Assembly: GCA_041635755.1 (NCBI GenBank)
Contig: JBFKUL010000050.1
Location: 1-14,780, forward strand
Length of the DNA: 14,780 nucleotides
Direction of reading: 5' to 3'
DNA from: JBFKUL01 sp041635755
GTDB lineage: Bacteria > Pseudomonadota > Gammaproteobacteria > Burkholderiales > SG8-39
Both the position numbers and the translations under genes were made by a program. Of this stretch, positions 1 through 7,121 are shown in pieces. The notes beneath the pieces are model-generated. The model was not told where the DNA came from. It saw only the letters and a program-made list of their open reading frames with translations, and ran no database searches. Position 1 is the stretch's first letter, and each line of letters opens with the position of its first letter.

Positions 1-283
1 CGGCGAGTTCAAGCGCGACGGCGTCAAGATTGACCTGACGCCAAAGGAATTCGAGCTTGCGGTCGTCCTGTTCCGCAACATCGGCCGTCTCATGTCGCGC
101 GGACACCTGCAGGAAGCTGTGTGGGGCCGTACCGGCGACCTTGCCACGCGCACCGTCGACACGCATGTCAGCCAGGTTCGAAAGAAACTTGATTTGCGCC
201 CCGAGGCAGGCTACCGGGTAGTGCCAATCTACAACTTCGGCTACCGGCTCGAGCAGCTCGGACCGGACGAGCGCGCCGCCTGA
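1..283 (+). CDS. OmpR/PhoB-family response regulator, C-terminal DNA-binding part (5' truncated)
   Basis: The reading frame is open from the first base (codons begin at base 2) to a TGA at 281-283; the start and the receiver domain lie outside the window. What remains is a winged-helix transcriptional regulatory domain. The family hallmarks are visible: the LTPKEFELA segment opening helix 1, the region around LMSRGHLQEAVWG, the recognition helix TRTVDTHVSQVRKKL, and the wing hairpin ending in GYRVVPIYNFGYRLE. Such proteins bind direct-repeat DNA sites after phosphorylation by a sensor kinase. The gene converges on mshN with only about 24 bp between the stop codons, so nothing shows that it belongs to or controls the pilus locus. 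Its target and partner kinase cannot be judged from here. Family assignment is secure. Confidence 0.9.
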   Translation, partial: GEFKRDGVKIDLTPKEFELAVVLFRNIGRLMSRGHLQEAVWGRTGDLATRTVDTHVSQVRKKLDLRPEAGYRVVPIYNFGYRLEQLGPDERAA

Positions 284-307
284 TGCGGCACGGGTGATGG
301 CATTGCC

Positions 308-1603
308 CTAGGGCTGCAACAGGCGCGCGCGCTGTTCGGCGAACACCCGTAGGTCCGCGGTGAGTGTCCCCGTAGCGACCGCACGGCGAAACGCTTCGGC
401 CGCCTCCGGCCGATGCTCGAGCGCTTCAAGCGACAGCGCTAGTCCTACCCAGGCGGGCCCCGCCTCGGGCGCGAGGCGCAGCGCCTCGCGGTAGGCGTCG
501 GCCGCCTCGCGGTGATTCGCGAGGCGCTGCTGGATGTTTCCAAGCAGGGCGCTGTATTCGGAGTTACCCCGAGCGCTGTCTTTCGCCGCGTTCAGGACGC
601 CAAGCGATGCGGGCAGATCGCCGCGCTCGACAAAGATCCTCGCCAGAACAAGCGAATAAGGCATATATGTCGGATCGATCGCGAGCCCTTCCTGCAGCCG
701 CTTGCGCGCATCATCCAGGCGTTGCTGCTCGAGCAGCAGCGCAATGAGCGCCTGGCGCGCGGGCCGGTTTGAGACGTTGTTCGCTAACGCCGCGTTGAAC
801 GCGTCCTCGGCCTCGCTTCCACGACCCTGATTGAGCAGCGCAACGCCGCGACGGAAGTCCGCCTCCGCGCGTTCAGCGGACGTGCGCACACGGTCGCGCT
901 TTTCTACGCGCCCCGGCATTGCATCGGGGGTCACCTGCGGCCGCGTTTTGGACGACTCGGTGCGAGCCTGGACGAGCGCCGGGCTCGCCGGCGGGTCGGA
1001 GGTGAGGGGCGGTGCCGGCTCGGTCCGTTGCACTCGGGAGGGCTCCCGGGCAGTGGTCGCGCGTGGCCGATCCGGAATCGGAGTCTCGATCGAGAGCGCG
1101 AGCCGAAGCGACTCCGGCGCGACGCTGGGCGGTTTGGTCGTTTCCTGCGGCGACGCCTTAAGTCCGGACTCTGGGGCTGCCGCGACCACTGCAGGCTGCG
1201 CCGCCATGCGGGGGGACTCCGGTGTGGGGGCCCGCGGCGACTCGACCGGGGAAACCATCGGCGCTTCGGTCGGCTGGGCGAGAAGACCTTGGGACTGGAG
1301 CAGCGGCGAGACCTGCGGCGTCGCGGGAACCGACTCGGGGGTGAGCAGCACGCGCTGTTCGGCCCGTTCCGCGGCCTTGAATGCTTGATCGGTCACGATC
1401 GGCCGTGGCTGAAGCTGATAAGTGACCCAAAGTACCCATCCAACCGCCAAGACGAGGATCAACGCCAAAATGCGCCAGAACCACTCGTGACCGCCCTGCA
1501 CCTTCTGGACCGCGCGTACGTGGCGTGGCGGCAGGCCTCCTTCCGGGGTCGCCATGGCATGGCGCCGGTCGAGCTCCTGCAGCATTCTGTTGATCAGGCT
1601 CAC
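308..1603 (-). CDS. mshN: MshN, TPR-containing MSHA pilus biogenesis protein
   Basis: Protein of 431 residues. The N-terminus MSLINRMLQELDRR is the signature opening of MshN proteins and fixes the GTG at 1603 as the start; the ATG at codon 7 would destroy it. One transmembrane helix lies at about residues 42-62 (WFWRILALILVLAVGWVLW), so a short cytoplasmic tail is followed by a periplasmic part. Residues about 66-240 are a Pro/Ala/Ser/Thr-rich, low-complexity linker. From about 245 to the end there are several tetratricopeptide-like helical pairs (for example GNIQQRLANHREAADAYREAL). TPR arrays bind proteins, and in the MSHA system MshN is thought to help assemble or anchor the secretin, probably with MshM. 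It is the last gene of the block, 10 bp after mshM, with no strong Shine-Dalgarno sequence, so translation is probably coupled. A 10-bp palindrome (305-314) spans the stop codon but lacks a T-run. Confidence 0.88.
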   Translation of the reverse strand: MSLINRMLQELDRRHAMATPEGGLPPRHVRAVQKVQGGHEWFWRILALILVLAVGWVLWVTYQLQPRPIVTDQAFKAAERAEQRVLLTPESVPATPQVSPLLQSQGLLAQPTEAPMVSPVESPRAPTPESPRMAAQPAVVAAAPESGLKASPQETTKPPSVAPESLRLALSIETPIPDRPRATTAREPSRVQRTEPAPPLTSDPPASPALVQARTESSKTRPQVTPDAMPGRVEKRDRVRTSAERAEADFRRGVALLNQGRGSEAEDAFNAALANNVSNRPARQALIALLLEQQRLDDARKRLQEGLAIDPTYMPYSLVLARIFVERGDLPASLGVLNAAKDSARGNSEYSALLGNIQQRLANHREAADAYREALRLAPEAGPAWVGLALSLEALEHRPEAAEAFRRAVATGTLTADLRVFAEQRARLLQP

Positions 1604-1613
1604 CTAAACGCTC

Positions 1614-2480
1614 TCAGTCCATTGCTCGCGTCAGCCTGAACCTGGGCCACGACCAAAGCGTGAGCGACGAGGCGGTGGGCGTGTCCTGCGCGGCAGCGCG
1701 CACATGGTGCCGCGCCACCTCGGTTCCACCCTCGCCGTAGACGAGCAGCAGCGACTTGTGCATCAGGATGTTGACGAGGCGCGGAACACCCTGGCTCGCG
1801 CGATGCAGCAGGCGCAGCGCGCCGGTGGTCAGCAGCGGCTTGCCCATGTAGCCCGCTACCGCCAGGCGATGTCCTACGTAGGCCTCCAGCTCGTCCTCGT
1901 CGAACGCGCGGAGGTAGTGCTGAAACGTGATGCGCTGGCGCAACTGCCTGATCGATGCCGATTCGAGCTTGCGATCGAGCTCGGGTTGTCCGAAGAGCAC
2001 CACCTGCAGCAGCTTCCTCTTCTCGGTCTCGATGTTGGTGAGCAGGCGCAGTGCCTCGAGCGTCTCGAGCGGCATCGCCTGCGCCTCGTCCATGCAAAGC
2101 ACCACGCGCCTTCGTTGCCGCGCGAGGTTTAGCAGCGCGCGTGTGATGCCTTTGAGCAGGTGGTACTGGTCAACATGCATATCGATCGGCATGCCGAATT
2201 CCTCGCCGATCGCCAGCAGCAGCGTGCGCGGCTCAAGCTTCGGGTTCGGGATGTAGGCCGACCGCCAGCTGCTGTCCAGCGTGGAAAGGAACTTGCGGCA
2301 GATCAGCGTCTTGCCAGTACCGACTTCACCGACGATCTTGAGAAACCCTTCCCCATTGCCGACCGCCACGAGCAGGGTATTGAGCGCCTCCTGCGTGCTG
2401 CGGCACGGATAGAAAAAGCTCGTATCCGGCGTGATGCCAAACGGCGGCTCGCGCAGTGCGAAGTGTCTGAGGTAGTTCAT
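1614..2480 (-). CDS. mshM: MshM, ExeA/GspA-like AAA ATPase
   Basis: Protein of 288 residues in the ExeA/GspA group of AAA ATPases. The N-terminal stretch YLRHFALREPPFGITPDTSF is typical of the group. Walker A is GEVGTGKT at residues 51-58; Walker B is VVLCMDEAQ with the acidic pair at 131-132. A sensor-like segment LRLLTNIE and the later FGQPEL and LRQRI motifs follow in the expected order. ExeA with ExeB helps place secretins through the cell wall; MshM is taken to do the same for MshL, using energy from ATP at the cytoplasmic face. Unlike ExeA it has no peptidoglycan-binding domain, and the C-terminal tail is short and unstructured. The ATG at 2480 overlaps the mshL stop by 4 bp (ATGA), indicating translational coupling. 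Confidence 0.9.
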   Translation of the reverse strand: MNYLRHFALREPPFGITPDTSFFYPCRSTQEALNTLLVAVGNGEGFLKIVGEVGTGKTLICRKFLSTLDSSWRSAYIPNPKLEPRTLLLAIGEEFGMPIDMHVDQYHLLKGITRALLNLARQRRRVVLCMDEAQAMPLETLEALRLLTNIETEKRKLLQVVLFGQPELDRKLESASIRQLRQRITFQHYLRAFDEDELEAYVGHRLAVAGYMGKPLLTTGALRLLHRASQGVPRLVNILMHKSLLLVYGEGGTEVARHHVRAAAQDTPTASSLTLWSWPRFRLTRAMD

Positions 2481-4237
2481 CTGGTTCTGCTCCCAGGTTG
2501 CGCCCCGGCCGGCCGACCGAGTGATTCAAATCGTTCGCGCGCGTTATTCAAATCCTGCTGCCAGGACTGGTCGGTTTGCAGCAGTGTCGGCTTGAGCAGG
2601 ATCACCAATTCCTTCTTGCGCACCGTGCGGCTGGTGTTGCGCAGCAGGTCTCCGGCGCCGCCCTCCCTCACGCCGGGCAGGCCGCCGCGATTGTCCTTGA
2701 TGTCCACGCTCATCAGGCCGCCGATAGCCACAATATTGCCGTCGCTCACGCGCACGATCGTGTCGGTTTCGCTGACGGTGCTCTTCGCGAGCGGCAGCGT
2801 GATGGTGGCGATCGCGCTACCGAGGTTGACCACGCGCTGGCTCTCGGTCACCTCGCTGATCGCGGGATGGACGTGAAGGATGATGTTGTTCTGGTCGTCG
2901 ATCTGCGGCGTGACATCGAGCACGATGCCGGAGAAGAACGGCTGCACCGTCACCGTCGGGGACTGGGTCTGCGTGGTGCCGGTGGTGGTCGTAGTCGTCG
3001 TTACGTTGGTGACGAAGAACTCATCGGTGCCTACCTTGAGCACGGCCTTCTGATTGTTCAGCGTCGCGATGCGCGGACTGGAAAGTACCTGCACGTTGCC
3101 TTGCGACTCGAGGAACTGCAGTAGAGCGGCGAAGTTCGACGTCTGCAGCGCAAGTCCGAAGACGGCGCCCGCGGGATTGCCGCCGGCGATCGACTGCACG
3201 CCGCTGCCGACGATCGAGCGCCCTGCCGCGTCGACGGCGAGCGCGCCGCCGCTCAGCGTCTGAGGAGCGGCGCCGAGGGTGGTGCTGTTGTTGTTCAGCG
3301 GATTACCGGTCTGCCCTATGGCGATGTTCGGCCCGGAGTTGCGGAACGCCGCCCAGTTTACGCCTGACTGATAGGCGTCCGAGAGCGTCACTTCGACGAT
3401 CTTCGCCTCAAGCATGACCTGGCGCTCGACCGAGAGTCGGGTGGCTCTCAAGTATTTTTCGACCGCGCGAAGCTCTGCCGGCAGCGCGCGCACGACCACC
3501 ACGCCGGAATGCGGCGTCACCACCACCGAGCGCCCCTCGCCGGTACCGACAAGCGTGATCAACGCGGCCTTCAAATCACCCCAGAAATCCGACTGCTGCT
3601 GCGTCGTGATGCGACTCGACTCGAGCGAGCGTGAAGTCGGACCGCTGGAGGTCGTGGGAGCGCCGTTCGATCCAGGAAGGCCAGAAGCACCGGTCGCCGT
3701 GGAAGCGCTGGAGCCGGAATCGGTGACCGCACCCGACTGCACGCGCAGGTCCGACATGCCGCGGCGCTGTCCCTGCAGGTAGTTCACCTGGAAAACACGC
3801 GACTGCAGCCCCGCTGGCTGCACGAAGACCCGCGTGCCGTCGATGCGGTAGTCATAGCCATAGATCTCGCGCAACGCGTCTAGCGCCTCGCGAATCGTGA
3901 CGTCCTTGAGGTTCACCGAGATCGTTCCGGTCACACCCGGATGCACCAGCATGCTGTAGCGCGTCCCCGAGACGATCGAGTTGAACACCTGCGCGGCGGG
4001 CGCGTTGTTCACCGAGAGATCGAATCGCGCGTCGATCGGCTGACCGCGAACGTCGGGCATCTCCATCCGCAAAGGCGGCAACAGCGCCTGATCGATCGCG
4101 GCTGGGGTCGGCGGCTTGCGCGGCTCAGCGGCCTTGGCCAGTTCGGCGGCGATGCCGGGGTCGATACCGCTGGGCCGCGGCGGCGGCGTACAGCCAACCA
4201 AGGCCAGGGCGACCAACGCCGTCAGCAGTCGATTCAT
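2477..4237 (-). CDS. mshL: MshL, outer-membrane secretin (lipoprotein)
   Basis: Protein of 586 residues that forms the multimeric outer-membrane channel through which the pilus passes. A lipoprotein signal ends in LVGC with Cys16 as the lipidated residue. A secretin/TonB short N-terminal (STN) domain lies at about 75-140, followed by a Ser/Gly/Thr-rich linker (167-212), an N-domain (about 230-270) and the secretin barrel (about 275-552). Conserved segments include VQVLSSPRIATLNNQKAVLKVG (381-402), PFFSGIVLDVTPQID and KKELVILLKPTLL near the end. A run of seven threonines (413-419) sits in the variable loop before PFFSG; such Ser/Thr-rich loops are common in MSHA secretins. The usual late GLP...LG.LF segment reads GGLPGVREGGAGDLLR, which is unusually glycine-rich. 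The gene begins with an ATGA overlap on mshK and ends with one on mshM. Confidence 0.93.
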   Translation of the reverse strand: MNRLLTALVALALVGCTPPPRPSGIDPGIAAELAKAAEPRKPPTPAAIDQALLPPLRMEMPDVRGQPIDARFDLSVNNAPAAQVFNSIVSGTRYSMLVHPGVTGTISVNLKDVTIREALDALREIYGYDYRIDGTRVFVQPAGLQSRVFQVNYLQGQRRGMSDLRVQSGAVTDSGSSASTATGASGLPGSNGAPTTSSGPTSRSLESSRITTQQQSDFWGDLKAALITLVGTGEGRSVVVTPHSGVVVVRALPAELRAVEKYLRATRLSVERQVMLEAKIVEVTLSDAYQSGVNWAAFRNSGPNIAIGQTGNPLNNNSTTLGAAPQTLSGGALAVDAAGRSIVGSGVQSIAGGNPAGAVFGLALQTSNFAALLQFLESQGNVQVLSSPRIATLNNQKAVLKVGTDEFFVTNVTTTTTTTGTTQTQSPTVTVQPFFSGIVLDVTPQIDDQNNIILHVHPAISEVTESQRVVNLGSAIATITLPLAKSTVSETDTIVRVSDGNIVAIGGLMSVDIKDNRGGLPGVREGGAGDLLRNTSRTVRKKELVILLKPTLLQTDQSWQQDLNNARERFESLGRPAGAQPGSRTR

Positions 4238-4617
4238 CGCTGGCTCTCCCCCTTCGCTCCTTTCCGCTCTTTCGCGGCCAGGGGCCGCGACGGTGTTTTC
4301 TCCACCGACGGATAAAGCTTCAGCACGCGCATGTCGCTGCCTTGCTTGAGCACAGCCTCGCTTTCGGTCACCCGCACAAGCGTCGCCTCGCCAATTTTTC
4401 CTCCGAGGGCCACGGACTCGCCATTGATCACCGCAATCCTGCGCGCGGGAGAGATCAGGACGCTCTGCAGCTCCGGTCCAAGCGCTTCAGCCGCGGATGT
4501 GACTTGCGGCGCCAGCGTCATTATCGGCGGGCGAGTCGGATCGGCCAATCCTTTTTGCGCCGCAGCCTGCGCGCTCGCGAGAAGCATGCCGAGCGCCACT
4601 GCGCACGCAGTTCTCAT
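4234..4617 (-). CDS. mshK: MshK, small periplasmic MSHA biogenesis protein
   Basis: A protein of 127 residues if started at the ATG at 4617. That codon overlaps the mshJ stop as ATGA, the same coupling used at the next two junctions, and gives a clean signal peptide (MRTACAVALGMLLASAQAAA). A GTG at 4629, four codons upstream, is possible but would place extra charged residues ahead of the signal sequence. After the signal comes ADPTRPP, the conserved opening of mature MshK and of PilP/GspC-like proteins. The rest contains a short beta-rich domain (LQSVLISPARRIAVINGESVALGGKIGEATLVRVTESEAVL) resembling the GspC/PilP homology region. By analogy with PilP it may link the inner-membrane complex to the secretin. 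That role is inferred; the identity rests on order and motif. Confidence 0.82.
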   Translation of the reverse strand: MRTACAVALGMLLASAQAAAQKGLADPTRPPIMTLAPQVTSAAEALGPELQSVLISPARRIAVINGESVALGGKIGEATLVRVTESEAVLKQGSDMRVLKLYPSVEKTPSRPLAAKERKGAKGESQR

Positions 4618-5318
4618 ACGTTCAGCCACGATTTGTCCAGGCTCAGCGTATAGACGGTCACTTTCAGGGTGACAACCGGGTGGGTTTCGGCGCTCAACTC
4701 TGCGCCGCCCCAGTAAAGCTGCGTAGGCAGTTGCTCGAGCGCCTTCAAGTAAGCGAGCAGATCGAGGTAGGCCCCGGAGACCTGCAGCTCGATGCCGTGA
4801 CGGTAGACGTCCCGCTCGGGCCTCGCGGCCGCGTCCGCAGCCGGCTTCGCCTGCACGACGCCCGAGGCGCCCGCGGGCCCCGGGCGCGGGTCAGAGATCC
4901 GCGTCGTCTCTAGAGATCTCATGTTGATGAGTGCAACGCGCCCGTTGCGTGCCAGCATTTCCTCCAGCACGGCACGCATTTGCCGCGGATCGGTGAATCT
5001 GCGTCGCTCCTCGCGGATGCGATTCTCGACCTGGGTCGTTTCCTCGCGCAACCGCTCCAGGCGCTCGCGCAGCGCCCGGTCGGGGTCGGCCGCGCGCGCA
5101 CGCACGAGTTGACCCAGCTTGTCCTGTAGCGCCGCGGCCTCGGCTTGCCGCCCCGCTATATCGCGGCGCAAACGCTTCTCCTTGGTGACCTGCGCGTCGA
5201 TGAACACGGTGTCCATGAAAGCCGCAACCAACACGAGAAGCGCGATGAAGATCAACGCGCGCTCGCGTAGCGTGGCCGCATCGATGCGTTCAGCAAGTCG
5301 CTTCAGGTGGGCCTTCAT
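4614..5318 (-). CDS. mshJ: MshJ, PilO-like inner-membrane alignment protein
   Basis: Protein of 234 residues. A cytoplasmic N-tail of about 20 residues precedes a transmembrane helix (21-40, ALIFIALLVLVAAFMDTVFI). A long heptad-rich, charged coiled coil (about 45-112) and a C-terminal ferredoxin-like domain follow. This is the architecture of PilO/GspM proteins, which pair with PilN/GspL partners in the periplasm. The segment HGIELQVSGAYLDLLAYLKALEQLP matches the most conserved part of PilO-like domains. The insert around residues 145-170 (Pro/Ala/Gly-rich) is probably a loop. It starts with an ATGA overlap on the PilN-like gene and its stop overlaps the mshK ATG, so the four genes are translationally chained. 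The MshJ name follows from position between the PilN-like gene and mshK. Confidence 0.87.
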   Translation of the reverse strand: MKAHLKRLAERIDAATLRERALIFIALLVLVAAFMDTVFIDAQVTKEKRLRRDIAGRQAEAAALQDKLGQLVRARAADPDRALRERLERLREETTQVENRIREERRRFTDPRQMRAVLEEMLARNGRVALINMRSLETTRISDPRPGPAGASGVVQAKPAADAAARPERDVYRHGIELQVSGAYLDLLAYLKALEQLPTQLYWGGAELSAETHPVVTLKVTVYTLSLDKSWLNV

Positions 5319-5980
5319 GGCTGCTCCCCGGGCGCCGCGCCGTCTCGCGGCGGCAGGCTGACGCTGAACTCGATGTAGCGCGCAGGGGTTTGCCGCTCAG
5401 TGCCCGGCGCGGTTGCCGCAGAGGGCAACGAACGGTCGAAGGCCGTGAGCTTCATCTCGCTTACGCTGCGCCCGCGCATGACCGCTTCGCCGTTCAGTCC
5501 CTTGAGGTAGGTCGGCAGCAGGTCGGCGTTCAACGCCCGCCCCCTGAGGACGAGCTCGTCGGCGCCGCTGACCGCGAAGCCGGTCAGCCACACCCCTTCG
5601 TGCACCTGTCGCGCCAGCGCAGTCATGAAGGGGGAATAACCGACCAAGTTCGCCGAAACGCCCGCGGTGAGTTTTTCGAGCAGCTCGCGGCTGGACTGCA
5701 GGCGCGCATTGGCGCGCACCAGCTCCTCCTCGAGCAGCTTGGAGCGGCCCTGCGTCGAAAACGATTCCGCAAGCTTGAGCACCTGGTCGCGACGGATCAG
5801 AAGCTGTGCATCGGCATCGATCAGCACTACCTCGAGGGATCGCGTCTGGTAGAACGCGTAGGCATAGAGCACCACCATGCCAAGAAACGCGATGCGCAAT
5901 CCAGTGAGCATCGTCGCAGACGAAAAATGCTTCGTCTGCTTCATGAAAATCGGGTTGAAGAGGTTGATCTGCTGGCTCAC
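5315..5980 (-). CDS. PilN-like MSHA biogenesis protein (MshI2-type)
   Basis: Protein of 221 residues, starting at the GTG at 5980. The open frame runs further up to 6049, but the family N-terminus is SQQINLFNPIF, directly after this GTG, and a Shine-Dalgarno-like AGGAAAAGG lies just upstream in the 11-bp gap after the mshI stop. A cytoplasmic tail with the conserved INL(F/L) motif, which in PilN docks onto PilM, is followed by a transmembrane helix (about 25-45), a coiled coil (about 45-110) and a fimbrial-assembly domain with the conserved segments VWLTGFAVSGADELVLRGRALN and PTYLKGL. The C-terminus is a short Pro/Gly-rich tail. Together with MshI (PilM-like) and MshJ (PilO-like) it should form the inner-membrane platform. 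Some annotations call this gene mshI2; I leave the symbol blank because usage varies. Confidence 0.86.
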   Translation of the reverse strand: MSQQINLFNPIFMKQTKHFSSATMLTGLRIAFLGMVVLYAYAFYQTRSLEVVLIDADAQLLIRRDQVLKLAESFSTQGRSKLLEEELVRANARLQSSRELLEKLTAGVSANLVGYSPFMTALARQVHEGVWLTGFAVSGADELVLRGRALNADLLPTYLKGLNGEAVMRGRSVSEMKLTAFDRSLPSAATAPGTERQTPARYIEFSVSLPPRDGAAPGEQP

Positions 5981-5991
5981 GCCGCCTTTTC

Positions 5992-6915
5992 CTACAGCAC
6001 CTTGGATTCGACGCGCAGGGACGCGCCGAACAGGTGGAACAGCCGCCACTGCGTGGCCAGATCCGGAGGCTCGCTACCCTCGAACGTCAAATGATCGCCC
6101 ATGTCGATCTGCTCGACCTCGATGCCGACGTTTTGGCGCAATGCCTCCTCGAGGCCGTGCTCCTCGGGCAGCGGCGCGAGCAGCAGCTTGGTCACCGGAA
6201 CCTGAGGGAATTGACGATCGAAAAGGTCGAGCGTGCGCTGCAGCTCGAGGACCAGACGATTCAGCGCTTCCTCACCCGAACTCTGAAGCTCGCTTAGTCC
6301 GACATCGATGCGGCGCGCGAGGAACAGCTCCTGACCGTAGGTTACCGTCAGGAGCGACGCTTCTTCGCCCGGGTAGAGCAGCGCGAGGCCGCGTTGCGGC
6401 TCCTCATAGAGCGCACCGATATTGCGTTGCGCCGTCTCGGGGATGTCGATGACGCGCAGTGGGATGCGCGCCGCCTCGAACTGCTTGATGCGTCCCTCGA
6501 TCAGCGCGTTCTTGGCGGCGACGGCGTACATCGAGTGGTTGCGGCCGCCGCGTGCAGCATCCGGCGGTATGTCGAGCACGTCGATCGTGGCGTCATCGAC
6601 GTGGTAGTCGAGCATGTCCTTGATGCTCCAGCGAATCGCGCTCTTCAGTTCTACGGGAGGCACATTGGGCGCCTCGACCAGCAGTAGCTGGTATTCACCC
6701 GCGCGCAGCAAGGTCGCGCACTCGTATTGCGCGAGCCCGGCGTCCTTTGCGAAGCTTTCTACATTGGTTTCTTCGAGGCTGCGCGAACCGAAATGCGTGA
6801 TCGTCGGGGAGATGTTGGGGCCGGCACGCGCATGGACGAAATTCGCCGAACGCTCGTTGAGTTCGACCACCATCCATCCCTTCATCTTCTTTGACGCCCT
6901 AAACGGCCAGCGCAT
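5992..6915 (-). CDS. mshI: MshI, PilM-like cytoplasmic assembly protein
   Basis: Protein of 307 residues with no membrane segment, consistent with a cytoplasmic actin-like PilM/GspL fold. Visible family features are the opening KKMKGWMVVELN, the segment PPVELKSAIRWSIKDMLDYHVDDATIDVLDIP, the middle segment GLALLYPGEEASLLTVTYGQELFLARRID, and the C-terminal QWRLFHLFGASLR. MshI is expected to bind the cytoplasmic INLF motif of the PilN-like protein encoded 11 bp downstream, and so link the ATPase side to the membrane complex. The ATG at 6915 gives the usual short basic leader; there is no good Shine-Dalgarno sequence. An out-of-frame 8-codon reading frame (ATG at 6925, TAG at 6901-6899) overlaps the start. 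It is the first gene of the I-N block and follows an AT-rich promoter region. Confidence 0.86.
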   Translation of the reverse strand: MRWPFRASKKMKGWMVVELNERSANFVHARAGPNISPTITHFGSRSLEETNVESFAKDAGLAQYECATLLRAGEYQLLLVEAPNVPPVELKSAIRWSIKDMLDYHVDDATIDVLDIPPDAARGGRNHSMYAVAAKNALIEGRIKQFEAARIPLRVIDIPETAQRNIGALYEEPQRGLALLYPGEEASLLTVTYGQELFLARRIDVGLSELQSSGEEALNRLVLELQRTLDLFDRQFPQVPVTKLLLAPLPEEHGLEEALRQNVGIEVEQIDMGDHLTFEGSEPPDLATQWRLFHLFGASLRVESKVL

Positions 6916-6926
6916 GAAATGGCATT

Positions 6927-7016
6927 GTTGACTCTTGTAGCCAATACTTGAAGTTAAAGAAATAACTATTTGTTGTCAATAACTTTTTTCTGTTTTCAAG
7001 TAATCTCCGAGTCAAC
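6927..7016. repeat. 8-bp inverted repeat flanking the mshI promoter candidate
   Basis: The arms GTTGACTC (6927-6934) and GAGTCAAC (7009-7016) are exact reverse complements, 74 bp apart, one on each side of the TTGACA promoter candidate. The arrangement could be paired binding sites for one regulator, with looping, or chance; the arms are short. Confidence 0.4.
6951..6979 (-). promoter_or_regulatory. Candidate sigma-70 promoter for the mshI-mshN block
   Basis: On the minus strand a perfect -35 hexamer TTGACA (6979-6974) is followed after 17 bp by TAACTT (6956-6951), a 3/6 match to the -10 consensus. Transcription would start near 6944, about 30 bases before the mshI ATG. It lies in the most AT-rich stretch of the window, between mshP and mshI. 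The -35 and spacing are good but the -10 is weak, so an activator may be needed. Confidence 0.5.
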
Positions 7017-7121
7017 CCCATTGCAAGGGCGAATCGTACCTCAAATAGAGATGAGAATGATTTCCAACTGCCTGTCCCAATCCGCGGTTCATCCCGAGGG
7101 AGCCGCGCTCGGCGCTTTCCC

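Larger units (their letters stand above)
6916..7121 (-). other. AT-rich intergenic region between mshP and mshI
   Basis: This is 206 bp without a convincing gene in an otherwise compact GC-rich locus. The half nearest mshI (about 6920-7020) is markedly AT-rich. It holds the promoter candidate and an 8-bp inverted repeat, GTTGACTC at 6927-6934 and GAGTCAAC at 7009-7016. The half nearest mshP has a GC-rich imperfect hairpin (CCGAG/CTCGG arms) but no T-run, so I do not call a terminator. In the Vibrio locus mshQ follows mshP; no trace of a large mshQ-like frame is present here. Confidence 0.6.

Noticed and set aside
305..314. Palindrome between the convergent response regulator and mshN as a bidirectional terminator
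   Set aside because: Only 10 bp with no loop and no T-run on either side.
2975..3005. Short tandem repeat in mshL as a phase-variation tract
   Set aside because: The tract encodes a Thr run with mixed third bases (ACC, ACG, ACT/ACA), so it is not a uniform repeat prone to slippage, and the unit length keeps the frame.
5981..6049. N-terminal extension of the PilN-like gene to an upstream start
   Set aside because: The extra residues are out-of-frame reading of mshI, while the conserved SQQINLF N-terminus and a ribosome site fit the GTG at 5980.
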